From NCBI GenBank assembly GCA_028284445.1, contig JANQRS010000001.1:1-64000 (forward strand): 64,000 nucleotides of DNA, given 5' to 3'. Shown here piece after piece: positions 42,060 to 51,722 of this stretch. This stretch comes from Calditrichia bacterium (GTDB lineage: Bacteria > Calditrichota > Calditrichia > RBG-13-44-9 > J075). Position numbers and translations under genes: made by a program. The notes beneath the pieces are model-generated. The model had not been told where the DNA came from. It saw only the letters and a program-made list of their open reading frames with translations, and searched no databases. The stretch's first letter is position 1; each line of letters opens with the position of its first letter.

Positions 42060-44495
42060 ATGAGATTATCCGCTCAGGTGATGATTGCTTTTATAATATT
42101 GTTGGGGCTTAGCCAGCTACATGCCCAACATTTTCCTTCCCACTATGAACGACATTCATTCTTAATGGGATCCGCCGGAAGCTATCACAATGGCTTACTC
42201 GGTTTTTCCAACCCCGCTAACACTCAAATGCTGCGCCGCTTCAACTTCCGCTATCAGTGGGCAACAGAACGCGGTGGCCGATCCGGCATTGGCGATTGGG
42301 GCGTCTATACCGCCGGACGCGGGTGGGGATTTGCCGTACAGCGCCAGGAAATTGGCGGCTTTAAAGCCAAAGACTACCAACTGGCTTTTTCCGGAGGACA
42401 TTCAGGTGCAGCCATTGGCTTCAGCTATACCTGGCATAGCGGCGATAAAGCTGAACTAAACCGCGAAAATCTCTTTACGACAGGACTGTTGCTACGACCA
42501 TCTCGCTACTTATCGGTCGGTGCCACCGGTACACTCTCCACAGAAAAAGATCATCGCGAAGGTGTGGTCGAGGTAGGAATTCGCCCCTTCGGTGATCGGC
42601 GACTAACCCTCTTTGGTGATGCGGCCTGGGAAACCAAACGGCAAATCAGTGATGCCTTGTGGAGCGCCGGCGCTGCCCTGCAAATTTTCTCCGGCGTGGA
42701 CATTACCGGGCGCTATTTTGAATCCGAGGCATTTACCGTCGGGTTGAATTTCAGCTTCGGCGGCTCTTACACCTCCGGCCAATCCCATTACGACAATCGC
42801 CAGAAACATTACTACGATTCTTATAGCGTTGGTTTTGGTGATGTGTCCCCGAGTATTTTCTTTAAACCGCTGTTTGGTCCGGGTAATTATGTCAAGATGG
42901 AGTTGAAAGGCCGGGTTGATTATCAGCGTTTTCAGCTATTCGACAGCAGTATTCGATTTCTGGATTTGCTGGAAAAAATTCGCAATACACGTGAAGATCC
43001 GCGCGTTGATGCGATTGCCCTCAATCTATCGGGCATGCGCATATTGCCGGAAAATGCCTGGGAATTGCGAAACGAACTACAAAAACTTCGTGCGACCGGT
43101 AAAAAAGTGGTCATTTTCATTGATAACGCGAACATGACCAGCTATCATCTGGCCAGCATTGCGGATCGCGTCATGCTTGATCCCCAGGGAAGCATTACCC
43201 TACCGGGTTACGTCATGGGACGCACATATCTGAAAGGCACTCTGGACAAGCTCGGCATCGGGTTTGAGCCCTGGCAGTATTTCAAATACAAATCGGCCGT
43301 GGAAGGCTTCTATCGGGAAGATCTCTCCGAAGGCGATCGCGAACAGCGTCAAGCCTACCTTGATGACATTTATGAGCTGATTCGCAAGGACGTAACCGCC
43401 TCACGCAAATTGACCTCAGATACCTTCGACAAATTAGTGGATGATGGCGTATACTTTCTTCCTTCCGATGCGATTGAAGCGAATCTGGCTGACACGCTCG
43501 GCCGCTGGGATGAAATCGGCGGAGTGATCAACGATGTCCGCGGTGTGCGCACACCTTATTTACCAATGCAACTGGTGCAAGAGCGTGCCGAAGTACGGCA
43601 GCATTGGGGCAGCCGGAACTACATAGCCGTTGTCTATGCGCTCGGCGTCTGTGCCATGGACGAAGGCATTAATGCCCGTCATCTCGGCAAGGTCCTGAAT
43701 GCCCTGGCAGAAAACAGGCGAGTGAAAGGTATCGTGCTGCGCGTCGACTCTCCGGGTGGTGACGGTATGGCATCGGATGTGGTTGCAGAGGCAATTCGCA
43801 AGTGCACAGCAAATAAGCCGGTGGTCATCAGTCAGGGCCAGGTAGCAGCTTCCGGCGGTTACTGGATTTCGATGTATGGGGACAAAATTCTTGCCGCTCC
43901 CAATACCATTACCGGATCGATTGGGGTAATTGCCGGCTGGATTTACAATAAGGGATTCACCGAAAAACTGGGCATGACCTCAGACTTTGTGAAGCGCGGG
44001 AAGAATGCCGACATGATGTTCGGTGTACGCCTGCCCTTGCTCGGTTTACAAATCCCGGCTAAAAACCTCAACGAGGAGCAACAAGCCCGGGCAAAAGATT
44101 TTATCCTACGCTTCTATGACGAATTTGTGGAAAAGGTGGCTGACGGGCGCGATATGTCGACCGAATCTGTGTATGAGCTGGCCCAGGGCCGCGTATATTC
44201 CGGCACCGATGGCAAGGCGAATGGCCTGGTGGATGGCATTGGCGGCCTGGCAGATGCCATCGATATGGTTCAGGAAATGGCTGGCCTGGCAGATGACGCC
44301 GAGGTCGAGATTGTAGAATTTCCAAGAAGCCGCGGCCTGTTCAACAGCGACGCCTTTAGTCCAATCGGCATCAGCAAGCGCATTGATGAAGATGAAACTA
44401 TCCGCTTTATCCGCATGATGACGGAAAATCCGGGCCATCCACTGCCGATGTTATTGCCTGGAGAATATCCGGTGCTGGAGACTGAAGCACAATAG
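42060..44495 (+). CDS. sppA: SppA-type signal peptide peptidase (S49) with N-terminal barrel-like domain
   Basis: Secreted protein of 811 residues. A signal peptide (about 1-22, ending LHAQ) precedes an outer-membrane-protein-like domain of about 230 residues (Gly- and aromatic-rich strands such as FAVQRQEIGGFKAKDYQLAF). A tandem SppA region follows: the first S49 half carries the general base Lys in YKSAVEGF, the second carries the Ser nucleophile in VAASGGYWIS. SppA normally degrades cleaved signal peptides at the inner membrane; here the barrel-like extension suggests an outer-membrane or periplasmic location. The start at 42060 follows AGGAG; longer starts lack the signal peptide. Confidence 0.85.
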   Translation: MRLSAQVMIAFIILLGLSQLHAQHFPSHYERHSFLMGSAGSYHNGLLGFSNPANTQMLRRFNFRYQWATERGGRSGIGDWGVYTAGRGWGFAVQRQEIGGFKAKDYQLAFSGGHSGAAIGFSYTWHSGDKAELNRENLFTTGLLLRPSRYLSVGATGTLSTEKDHREGVVEVGIRPFGDRRLTLFGDAAWETKRQISDALWSAGAALQIFSGVDITGRYFESEAFTVGLNFSFGGSYTSGQSHYDNRQKHYYDSYSVGFGDVSPSIFFKPLFGPGNYVKMELKGRVDYQRFQLFDSSIRFLDLLEKIRNTREDPRVDAIALNLSGMRILPENAWELRNELQKLRATGKKVVIFIDNANMTSYHLASIADRVMLDPQGSITLPGYVMGRTYLKGTLDKLGIGFEPWQYFKYKSAVEGFYREDLSEGDREQRQAYLDDIYELIRKDVTASRKLTSDTFDKLVDDGVYFLPSDAIEANLADTLGRWDEIGGVINDVRGVRTPYLPMQLVQERAEVRQHWGSRNYIAVVYALGVCAMDEGINARHLGKVLNALAENRRVKGIVLRVDSPGGDGMASDVVAEAIRKCTANKPVVISQGQVAASGGYWISMYGDKILAAPNTITGSIGVIAGWIYNKGFTEKLGMTSDFVKRGKNADMMFGVRLPLLGLQIPAKNLNEEQQARAKDFILRFYDEFVEKVADGRDMSTESVYELAQGRVYSGTDGKANGLVDGIGGLADAIDMVQEMAGLADDAEVEIVEFPRSRGLFNSDAFSPIGISKRIDEDETIRFIRMMTENPGHPLPMLLPGEYPVLETEAQ

Positions 44496-44795
44496 ATGAG
44501 CATCGCATGGTATGATATTGTAGGCACCGTAGGTGTCGCCTTGATTGTCGGCACCTATTTGCTATTGCAACTGGATCGCATCAGCAACGACAGTCTGGTA
44601 TTTTCACTCCTCAACGGCAGCGGTGCGCTGCTCGTTATTATCTCCCTGATATATGACTTCAATCTATCCGCATTTCTGGTTGAGTTTTTCTGGTTGGTTA
44701 TTAGCCTGATTGGGATCTGGCGGTGGGTTCGCAGGAAACGAAATCATTCTAAACAAAAAACAATCCCCCCTCTATCTCCCCCCAGAGGGAGATAG
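44496..44795 (+). CDS. Small membrane protein, CBU_0592-like
   Basis: Protein of 99 residues with three membrane helices (DIVGTVGVALIVGTYLLLQL, SLLNGSGALLVIISLIY, FWLVISLIGIWRWVRR) typical of CBU_0592-like proteins of unknown function. ATG follows the sppA stop directly. Its C-terminal tail (IPPLSPPRGR) is encoded by the dispersed palindrome at 44765-44800, so the repeat has replaced or extended the original end. Confidence 0.75.
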   Translation: MSIAWYDIVGTVGVALIVGTYLLLQLDRISNDSLVFSLLNGSGALLVIISLIYDFNLSAFLVEFFWLVISLIGIWRWVRRKRNHSKQKTIPPLSPPRGR

Positions 44796-44800
44796 AAGGA
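44765..44800. repeat. Imperfect palindrome (copy 3 of dispersed family)
   Basis: TCTATCTCCC (44771-44780) pairs with GGGAGATAGA (44787-44796); the outer C-run and AGG are degenerate. It covers the end of the CBU_0592-like gene and lies 12 bases from the stop of the convergent permease gene. Confidence 0.85.
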
Positions 44801-44811
44801 TGAGTTCCTAT

Positions 44812-47196
44812 TTACTCATACTTCAACGACTCAACAGGATTGGTCATAGATGCCCGGATAACCTGCAGGCCAATGGACATTGCCCCCACAAGAACCGTTA
44901 CCGAGGCAGCAACAATGAAGAAGGTGCTGCCCATCGAAATACGGGTAGCATACTGCGCTAGCCATTCGTCCATGATGAAAAATGCCAGCGGTGCAGCGAG
45001 CAAATTGGCAATCACCAGGAGAAGCAGGTATTCCTTTGATAAAAGCTGCACAATGCTGGCAGTGGTTGCACCAAGCACCTTGCGCACACCGATCTCCCTA
45101 CGACGGCGCTCTACTGTAAAGGCTGTTAAACCGAAGAGCCCGATGCAGGCAACAAAAACCGCAATCACCGATAAATATTTGACGAAGGCCTCAAGCCTTG
45201 TCTCGTCAGCAAAATTTTCAGCAAATTGATCATCCAGGAATTGATATTCGAAATTGCGCTCAGGAAACAGCTTTTTCCAAATGCCTTCAATAGACGCAAT
45301 GGTCTCACTGGCTTCCCGGCCATCCAAACGGATGTAAGTATTACGATAAAGTGAGGGATAGATGGTAAAGAGCATCGGGCGAATCTCATAACGCAGTGAG
45401 GCAAAGTTGAAGTCTTTCACCACCCCGACAATTTGTCCTTCTTTTAATCCGATATTCACTTCCTTGCCAACAGGATCGTCCCAGCCCAAAAATCGCGCGC
45501 CGGCTTCATTAATGATAAAAGCAGCCTCGGCGTCCGTTGCATAGCCCTCTGAAAAATCACGTCCTTCGGAGATCGTCGCGACCAGTGTTTCGAAAAACTC
45601 ATAGTCCACCATTGACGTCGACATGGAGATCTCATCTTCATGGCCTTCGAATTTCGACCCGAAGTTCATTGTCGACGAACTGCCCAGCAGATGAGAAGAA
45701 GCAGTAACCGCCTGAATGTTCGGGATGTTGCCTGTCTCGTTGCGAAAACGATCAAGATCATCTCCCCACAGTCCGCTATAAACCACCAGAAGCTTTTCGC
45801 GCTCGAATCCAACGTCGCTATCGCGCAAGAATGCCAGTTGGCTATTCATAGTGCTAATACCAATAATAAGAATTGTAGATAGAACGAACTGGAAAATCAC
45901 CAGGCCACGGCGGAAACGAGCGCCAGCTGGATTATATTTGAGAATACCTCGCAACGACTGTATCGGCAGCAATCGTGAAAGATAGAGTGCCGGATAACTG
46001 CCCGCCAGGATACCACAAAATAGCGTAACAAATAGAGCCGATCCCAGGATGCGGGTATCGAGAAGTGGACTGCTTGCAAATGTTTTCAAAAAGAGCTCTT
46101 CGAAGAAGGGCATGAGCGCCTCCACCAGCGCCAAAGCAAGGATCAGGGCCACGAGGCTTATCATGATGGATTCCAGGAAGAATTGTAGCATCAATTGGTT
46201 CTTGTTTGAGCCAAGCACCTTCTTTACGCCAACTTCCTTAAGCCGCAGCGAAAGTTGGGCTGTCGCCAAGTTGACATAATTGACCGCTGCAATTACCAGG
46301 ATAAAGAGCCCGATAGCAATCAGAATATAAGAATAGCGTGAGCTGCTCTGCTGGTGCATGTTTGCAGTGGTGCGCGGATTCAAATAGATATCTGCATATG
46401 GATGGAGAGTCAGGAACCGATTTTCACTACCACCGGATTCTGCATTTTGACCCACAAGACCTCGAATCTGGCTGCCAACTTCCTCCCAACTATGTCCCTC
46501 TTTTAGCAGCACATAGGTATTCAAAAAATTGCTGCCCCAATCGTTCTCAAAACCTTCCAGGAAATTCCCAACCAGCGGGGCAAGGTTGACCATGTCGACA
46601 GCCATATCAAATTGAATACTGCTATGACGGGGTATATCTTTGAGGACACCTGCAACTACGGCTTCAAAACTATAATAGTCGAAAAAGCGGCCGCGGACAG
46701 TGATAGCCTGCCCGACTGGATTGAGATCGCCGAAATATGTTTTTGCGTTTTGAGCGGTAAGCCATACTCTGTTAACACCATTCGGAAAATCATCACTTCC
46801 ATTCTCCAGCGGGAAGTCAAAAATCCGCCAAAAAGAACTATCAGCGATTAACATTTGGGCAGAAAACGTATCGCGGTCTTTCTGAACATCAACATTTGAA
46901 ACAAGCAGGTGAGTCACATCTTCAATCGCCGCAAATTGCTCCTTCAGTGCTCCGGCGGTAGGATAAGATGAGGTCGACACCACCCGCGAAGTTGCGCCAC
47001 TTTCCCGCTCAGCGAGAAGCTGGTAGATTTGCGGAAGCTTATCATGAAATGCATCGTATTGAAATTCGTCCTGTACAAATATCATGATAAAAATGCAGCT
47101 GGCGATACCGATGGTCAAGCCGCCAATGTTAATAATTGAATAGGTTCGCTGGTTTTGCAAAAACCGCCAAATCATCTTAAGATAATAAATAAACAT
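44812..47196 (-). CDS. MacB-type ABC transporter permease with two FtsX domains
   Basis: Permease of 794 residues of the Bacteroidota-style MacB/FtsX class. An N-terminal helix (SIINIGGLTIGIASCIFIMIF) and MacB periplasmic core precede a first FtsX domain (about 280-430, VKKVLGSNKNQLMLQFFLES), a second periplasmic region and a second FtsX domain (about 670-790, IGVRKVLGATTASIVQLLSK). Such proteins usually work with a separate LolD-like ATPase, which is not adjacent. The substrate is unknown; efflux or lipoprotein handling are possibilities. Confidence 0.88.
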   Translation of the reverse strand: MFIYYLKMIWRFLQNQRTYSIINIGGLTIGIASCIFIMIFVQDEFQYDAFHDKLPQIYQLLAERESGATSRVVSTSSYPTAGALKEQFAAIEDVTHLLVSNVDVQKDRDTFSAQMLIADSSFWRIFDFPLENGSDDFPNGVNRVWLTAQNAKTYFGDLNPVGQAITVRGRFFDYYSFEAVVAGVLKDIPRHSSIQFDMAVDMVNLAPLVGNFLEGFENDWGSNFLNTYVLLKEGHSWEEVGSQIRGLVGQNAESGGSENRFLTLHPYADIYLNPRTTANMHQQSSSRYSYILIAIGLFILVIAAVNYVNLATAQLSLRLKEVGVKKVLGSNKNQLMLQFFLESIMISLVALILALALVEALMPFFEELFLKTFASSPLLDTRILGSALFVTLFCGILAGSYPALYLSRLLPIQSLRGILKYNPAGARFRRGLVIFQFVLSTILIIGISTMNSQLAFLRDSDVGFEREKLLVVYSGLWGDDLDRFRNETGNIPNIQAVTASSHLLGSSSTMNFGSKFEGHEDEISMSTSMVDYEFFETLVATISEGRDFSEGYATDAEAAFIINEAGARFLGWDDPVGKEVNIGLKEGQIVGVVKDFNFASLRYEIRPMLFTIYPSLYRNTYIRLDGREASETIASIEGIWKKLFPERNFEYQFLDDQFAENFADETRLEAFVKYLSVIAVFVACIGLFGLTAFTVERRRREIGVRKVLGATTASIVQLLSKEYLLLLVIANLLAAPLAFFIMDEWLAQYATRISMGSTFFIVAASVTVLVGAMSIGLQVIRASMTNPVESLKYE

Positions 47197-47412
47197 ATGG
47201 CAATCCGTTTCACGTTTGAATGAGTCGTTCTTCGCACAGATTGAAATTCTCTCGCCTGCATATTTCCTTTAGTGGCAATCCCCGTACCAAATACGCGAAT
47301 CAACCAAATCCCGTCTTTTTCCTGAACGATTCGAATAAAACATGTCCGCTAATAACTGAAGTACTGTTCGGAAGCGGACAATTACGGCGATTGTTATTTG
47401 TCAATTGTCAAT

Positions 47413-47472
47413 ATTTACAGCGTCGGATTACGCCTCTTCCAAATTTACAGCGTCGGATTACGCCTCTGCCAA
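47413..47472. repeat. Two 30-base direct repeats containing CAGCGTCGGATTACGCCTCT
   Basis: The unit runs from 47413 and recurs at 47443 with one substitution in the CAGCGTCGGATTACGCCTCT-TCC/GCC part. An inverted TAATCCGAC occurs 25-30 bases downstream (near 47505), so parts may fold as a REP-like structure. Confidence 0.8.
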
Positions 47473-47541
47473 TTCGTTGCCATTAACCATGCTCTGCTTC
47501 ACCTAATCCGACCTACGGCTGCGGCTACCGGTGTTTTTATT

Positions 47542-47569
47542 CTTCATTCTTCAATCTTCATTCTTCAAT
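47542..47569. repeat. Tandem 14-mer CTTCATTCTTCAAT x2
   Basis: Two adjacent identical copies, each itself a near-duplicate of a heptamer (CTTCATT / CTTCAAT). It fits the heptamer-repeat tendency seen at 1-90 and 144-175. Confidence 0.85.
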
Positions 47570-47618
47570 CCAATGATATTATATTATGTATTGCACCCAA
47601 CGCTAAAGGACAGCCACC

Positions 47619-48086
47619 ATGAATATTCGTATTTACCGCAAGCATAAAGATATCCCCTTGCCGGAACGCAAAACCCCCGGTTCAGCCGGCCTTGATATAT
47701 ATGCCGCCGAGTCTGTGGAATTGCATCCGGGAAGAGTTGGGCTAATTTCCACTGGTCTTATTATTCAGTGTCCGCCCGGCTATTTCTACAAGGTACATAT
47801 TCGTAGTGGTATTGCTGTAAAAAATGGCATTTGTCTGGCCAATGACGTCGGCATCATTGATGAAGATTATTGCGGGCCGTCAGATGAGTTGAAAGTCGCC
47901 ATGGTAAAGCTCTATGATCCTTCAGCAACAAATCCCTCTGCGCCATTTCTCATTGACCGCGGCATGCGAATCGCCCAAATCATTTTCGAAAAGAATGCGC
48001 TGCCGGAGGTGAACTGGGAGGAAATGGAAAGTCCCGATTTCGCCGGGCAATCGCGCGGTGGTTTTGGCTCTACCGGCACTAAATAG
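47619..48086 (+). CDS. dut: Deoxyuridine 5'-triphosphate nucleotidohydrolase
   Basis: dUTPase of 155 residues, hydrolysing dUTP to dUMP and pyrophosphate, which keeps uracil out of DNA and feeds dTMP synthesis. The five trimeric dUTPase motifs are visible: TPGSAGLDIYA, HIRSGIAVKNG, NDVGIIDEDYCGP, DRGMRIAQII, and RGGFGSTG at the end. A short insertion is present around residue 100. It has its own promoter region and is followed by an 8-bp hairpin at 48097-48119. Confidence 0.95.
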   Translation: MNIRIYRKHKDIPLPERKTPGSAGLDIYAAESVELHPGRVGLISTGLIIQCPPGYFYKVHIRSGIAVKNGICLANDVGIIDEDYCGPSDELKVAMVKLYDPSATNPSAPFLIDRGMRIAQIIFEKNALPEVNWEEMESPDFAGQSRGGFGSTGTK

Positions 48087-48463
48087 CAGCCACTTTGATA
48101 ACTTTTTCACCAAGTTATCTCTTGCAAACAGATTAACAATTTGCTATTGTAGATACTTATTATTTTCGCACCTTTTTAGGCCGTTTTACTTCAGGAACTT
48201 GGTTAAACAGACTTATATCACGTGCCCCTCTCGGCAATCGCCTATATTGTGGCTTCGACTTGCCGTCAGGCACAGCCCGATCTACTGAGCCTCAGCAGCA
48301 GCTACTACGATTTTCACTTACCGGCTACTATGTGTCTGTACTCCATTCACTGATTCGGTCTCGTGATTCGCGCCGCCAGCGCGCCGGATGCCGCTCGTGC
48401 GCTCAATCGAATAATTACGCCTAAATCATACATTCAACTCAAAAAGCCAGGAGGCTAAACACT
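48087..48463. other. Intergenic region of 377 bases upstream of ppdK
   Basis: It starts with a hairpin (GATAACTT / AAGTTATC, 48097-48104 and 48112-48119) without a T-run, perhaps the dut transcript end. The remainder should contain the ppdK promoter and a long leader. No gene, riboswitch or known RNA was recognised. Confidence 0.6.
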
Positions 48464-51154
48464 GTGGCAAAAGATCAAGAAAAATGGGTATTTCTTTTCC
48501 GTGATGGAAATGGAACCATGAGAGCAACACTTGGTGGAAAAGGCGCAAACCTGTCTGAAATGACCAACGCCGGTTTGCCGGTCCCGCCCGGATTTGTTAT
48601 AACTACCGACGCCTGTAACTATTATTCTGCAAACGATCACGAATTTCCCGAAGGTCTCTGGGATCAATCAAAAGCCGCCCTCGCTGATGTCGAAAAACAA
48701 ATCGGCAAAAAGCTTGGGGATACCAAAAATCCACTTTTGCTATCAGTACGCTCCGGGGCACCTATTTCGATGCCTGGTATGATGGATACCGTCCTCAACC
48801 TTGGACTGAATGATGATACTGTGAAAGGCCTCGCTGATCAGAGCGGAGACGAACGTTTTGCATTAGATGCCTATCGCCGCTTTATCGGTATGTTTGCCAA
48901 CATCGTCATGGGTATTTCCATGTCGAAATTCGAACGCGTTCTGGAACGCTTCAAAGCGCAAACCGAGAATGGCCGCGATACGGATTTGAGTAGCGATCAG
49001 CTAAAAGAAATCATTGTTGCTTATAAGAAAATCGTCAATTCCGACCCGGATAGCCCGGACTTCCCGCAAGATCCATATCTCCAACTACAGATGGCCATTT
49101 CCGCCGTATTCACGTCCTGGAACGGCCGTCGCGCGAAAGATTATCGTCGTGTGAACAAAATCGCCGATACCCTCGGTACCGCGGTAAATGTTCAAACCAT
49201 GGTATTTGGAAATATGGGATGGGATAGTGGCACCGGCGTTGCCTTTACCCGTAATCCCTCTACTGGTGAAAATGTGGTATATGGTGAATACCTGCTGAAC
49301 GCTCAGGGTGAAGATGTAGTTGCCGGAACCCGGACACCTGAAAGCATTCAGAAACTCCAGGAAGAGAACAAGAAAGTCTATGATCAGTTTATCGAGATCA
49401 CCGAAAGACTTGAGAAACACTATAGCGACATGCAAGACATCGAGTTCACGATCGAAAAGGGCACTCTTTACCTGCTGCAAACCCGGACCGGTAAGCGCAC
49501 TGGTGCTGCCGCGGTTAAGATTGCGGTTGATATGGTAGAAGAAGGTCTTATCGACAAGGAAACCGGTGTGATGCGCGTTGGCCCGAATCAGCTGGACCAG
49601 CTCTTACACCCGATGATTGACCCGGATGCGGAAATTACCGTATTGACCAAGGGGCTGCCGGCAAGTCCTGGCGCGGCAACTGGGCAGGTCAGTTTTGATC
49701 CGGATGAGGCAGAGCGCCTGGTCGAAGAAGGCAATAAAGTCATCCTCGTTCGCCACGAAACCAGCCCGGACGATTTTCACGGTATGGTTGGTGCAGAAGC
49801 GATTCTGACCGCCCGCGGTGGTATGACCAGCCACGCTGCTGTGGTTGCCCGCGGTATGGGTAAGCCTTGTGTCGCTGGTGCCGGCGAATTGCACATCGAT
49901 TATGGTCAGGGCATTTTTACAGTTGGCGACCATCGTATTCGTAGTGGCGACTGGATTACGCTGGACGGATCTACCGGTCGCGTCTTGCTTGGCAATGTTG
50001 ACACGGTTCAGCCGGAACTGAGCGGCGACTTCGAAACCTTGATGGAATGGGCAGACGACATGCGACGCCTGCGCGTTCGCGCCAATGCTGACAACGGCCA
50101 CGATGCGACTGTTGCGCGTGATTTTGGGGCAGAGGGCATTGGCCTTTGCCGGACCGAACACATGTTCTTTGGCGATGAACGTCTAAGCGTGATGCGCGAA
50201 ATGATCCTGGCGGAGACAACCGCTGCCCGAGAGCAGGCTCTTGAGAAGCTCCTGCCGGTTCAGCGTCAGGACTTTGTCGAGATCTTCAAATCGATGGACG
50301 GCCTGCCGGTCACCATTCGCCTGCTGGATCCGCCATTGCACGAATTCCTGCCTAGCCACGAAGATCTGCAAAGCGAACTCGCTGAGTTGAAACTCAGAGT
50401 GCAGCACGCAAGCACCTACAATGATATGAACGCACTGCTGCGGGAAATCGCTGAAAAAGACGATCTTCTGAAGCAGGTTGAACGTCTTCAGGAAGCCAAC
50501 CCGATGCTTGGTCATCGTGGCTGCCGCCTCGGATTCGTTTATCCGGAAGTAACACGCATGCAGGCTCGTGCGATCATCGAAGCTGCTTGTATCGTTAAAG
50601 GTGAAGGTGTAACGGTGATGCCGGAAATCATGATTCCTCTGGTATCGGTTGATGCGGAATTGGAAAATCAGCGCGCCGTTGTTGAAAAAGCAGCGCAGGA
50701 TGCACTTGGCGAATACGGCATGGACCTCGACTATATGATCGGCACCATGATCGAATTGCCGCGCGCTGCTCTAACCGCTGATGATGTTGCCAAACATGCT
50801 GACTTCTTCAGCTTCGGCACCAATGACCTTACTCAAACGACGCTTGGTTTGAGTCGCGATGACAGTGCGCGCTTCCTGCCATACTACATCGAGCATAAGG
50901 TTCTGCCGGAAGATCCCTTCCAGGTATTGGATCAGGAAGGTGTCGGTCAGCTGGTCAAAATGGGTACTGAGAAAGGTCGCTCTGCAAAGAAGGATCTGAA
51001 AGTTGGTATCTGTGGTGAGCATGGTGGCGAGCCGCAAAGCGTTGGTTTCTGCCATGATATCGGCATGGACTATGTGAGCTGTTCTCCATTCCGTGTACCG
51101 ATTGCACGACTGGCAGCAGCACAAGCCAGCCTCCGCGAAAAGAATAGCAAGTAG
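48464..51154 (+). CDS. ppdK: Pyruvate, phosphate dikinase
   Basis: Enzyme of 896 residues that interconverts pyruvate + ATP + Pi and PEP + AMP + PPi. In bacteria it serves glycolysis with PPi or gluconeogenesis. The N-terminal ATP-grasp domain (GGKGANLSEMTNAGLPVPPG) is followed by the phospho-His domain (GGMTSHAAVVARGMGKPC, His near residue 457) and the C-terminal PEP/pyruvate barrel (GTNDLTQTTLG, GICGEHGG with the catalytic Cys). The start is GTG with AGGAGG nine bases upstream. A strong terminator follows. Confidence 0.97.
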   Translation: MAKDQEKWVFLFRDGNGTMRATLGGKGANLSEMTNAGLPVPPGFVITTDACNYYSANDHEFPEGLWDQSKAALADVEKQIGKKLGDTKNPLLLSVRSGAPISMPGMMDTVLNLGLNDDTVKGLADQSGDERFALDAYRRFIGMFANIVMGISMSKFERVLERFKAQTENGRDTDLSSDQLKEIIVAYKKIVNSDPDSPDFPQDPYLQLQMAISAVFTSWNGRRAKDYRRVNKIADTLGTAVNVQTMVFGNMGWDSGTGVAFTRNPSTGENVVYGEYLLNAQGEDVVAGTRTPESIQKLQEENKKVYDQFIEITERLEKHYSDMQDIEFTIEKGTLYLLQTRTGKRTGAAAVKIAVDMVEEGLIDKETGVMRVGPNQLDQLLHPMIDPDAEITVLTKGLPASPGAATGQVSFDPDEAERLVEEGNKVILVRHETSPDDFHGMVGAEAILTARGGMTSHAAVVARGMGKPCVAGAGELHIDYGQGIFTVGDHRIRSGDWITLDGSTGRVLLGNVDTVQPELSGDFETLMEWADDMRRLRVRANADNGHDATVARDFGAEGIGLCRTEHMFFGDERLSVMREMILAETTAAREQALEKLLPVQRQDFVEIFKSMDGLPVTIRLLDPPLHEFLPSHEDLQSELAELKLRVQHASTYNDMNALLREIAEKDDLLKQVERLQEANPMLGHRGCRLGFVYPEVTRMQARAIIEAACIVKGEGVTVMPEIMIPLVSVDAELENQRAVVEKAAQDALGEYGMDLDYMIGTMIELPRAALTADDVAKHADFFSFGTNDLTQTTLGLSRDDSARFLPYYIEHKVLPEDPFQVLDQEGVGQLVKMGTEKGRSAKKDLKVGICGEHGGEPQSVGFCHDIGMDYVSCSPFRVPIARLAAAQASLREKNSK

Positions 51155-51192
51155 GCATCTCGTGCGTGGCTTTGCCGCGCATGTAAAATATT

Positions 51193-51229
51193 AAAAGAGC
51201 GATGCGGAAATTCCGTATCGCTCTTTTTT
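51193..51229 (+). terminator. Rho-independent terminator after ppdK
   Basis: AAAAGAGCGATGCGGAA and TTCCGTATCGCTCTTTTTT form a long stem with one G-T pair, followed by T residues. It lies about 40 bases after the ppdK stop. Confidence 0.9.
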
Positions 51230-51265
51230 GCCTTATATTGAGACATCATAACAACGGAGCACCAA

Positions 51266-51670
51266 ATGCCTGGCTATTCCGGAACACCTTTGGCAAAAAA
51301 ACTTGGTATCAAAGAAGGATTTGCCGTCTATGTCCGCAATGCCCCGGAGAATTACCTGGAGTTGGTTGATCCTTTGCCGCTTGACGTCCGCTTCAAGAAA
51401 CGCTTAAGTAGCAATCTTGATATGATTCATTTTTTCAGCAAGGAGAAGACGGAGCTTGCTAAACACCTGCCGGATTATATGGAACGAATCAAGCGGGATG
51501 GCATGATCTGGATTTCCTGGCCGAAGAAAGCATCAAAAGTACCAACCACCATAACTGAGGATGTCATTCGTGAGGTCGCCTTGCCAATCGGCCTGGTTGA
51601 TATCAAAGTCTGCGCGGTCGACGATACCTGGTCAGGCTTGAAACTGGTAATTCGGAAAGAACTCCGGTAA
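51266..51670 (+). CDS. DUF3052 family protein
   Basis: Cytoplasmic protein of 134 residues matching DUF3052 (GYSGTPLAKKLGIKEGF at the N-terminus, WISWPKKAS in the middle, VDIKVCAVDDTWSGLKLVIR at the end). Its function is unknown. The conserved shape suggests a small alpha/beta fold. It has its own short upstream region (GGAGCACCAA before ATG). Confidence 0.85.
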   Translation: MPGYSGTPLAKKLGIKEGFAVYVRNAPENYLELVDPLPLDVRFKKRLSSNLDMIHFFSKEKTELAKHLPDYMERIKRDGMIWISWPKKASKVPTTITEDVIREVALPIGLVDIKVCAVDDTWSGLKLVIRKELR

Positions 51671-51722
51671 ATTCAGCGCCCCACTGTTTCCCCATAGAAT
51701 TTAGAGTCACAAAACATCGATA

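Larger units (their letters stand above)
47197..47618. other. Intergenic region of about 420 bases with direct repeats
   Basis: It separates the divergent permease and dut genes. It contains two 30-base direct repeats (47413-47472) and a tandem 14-mer (47542-47569). No gene was supported. Confidence 0.7.

Noticed and set aside
47413..47472. CRISPR fragment
   Set aside because: Only two units, with no spacer variation and no cas genes; more like REP-type repeats.
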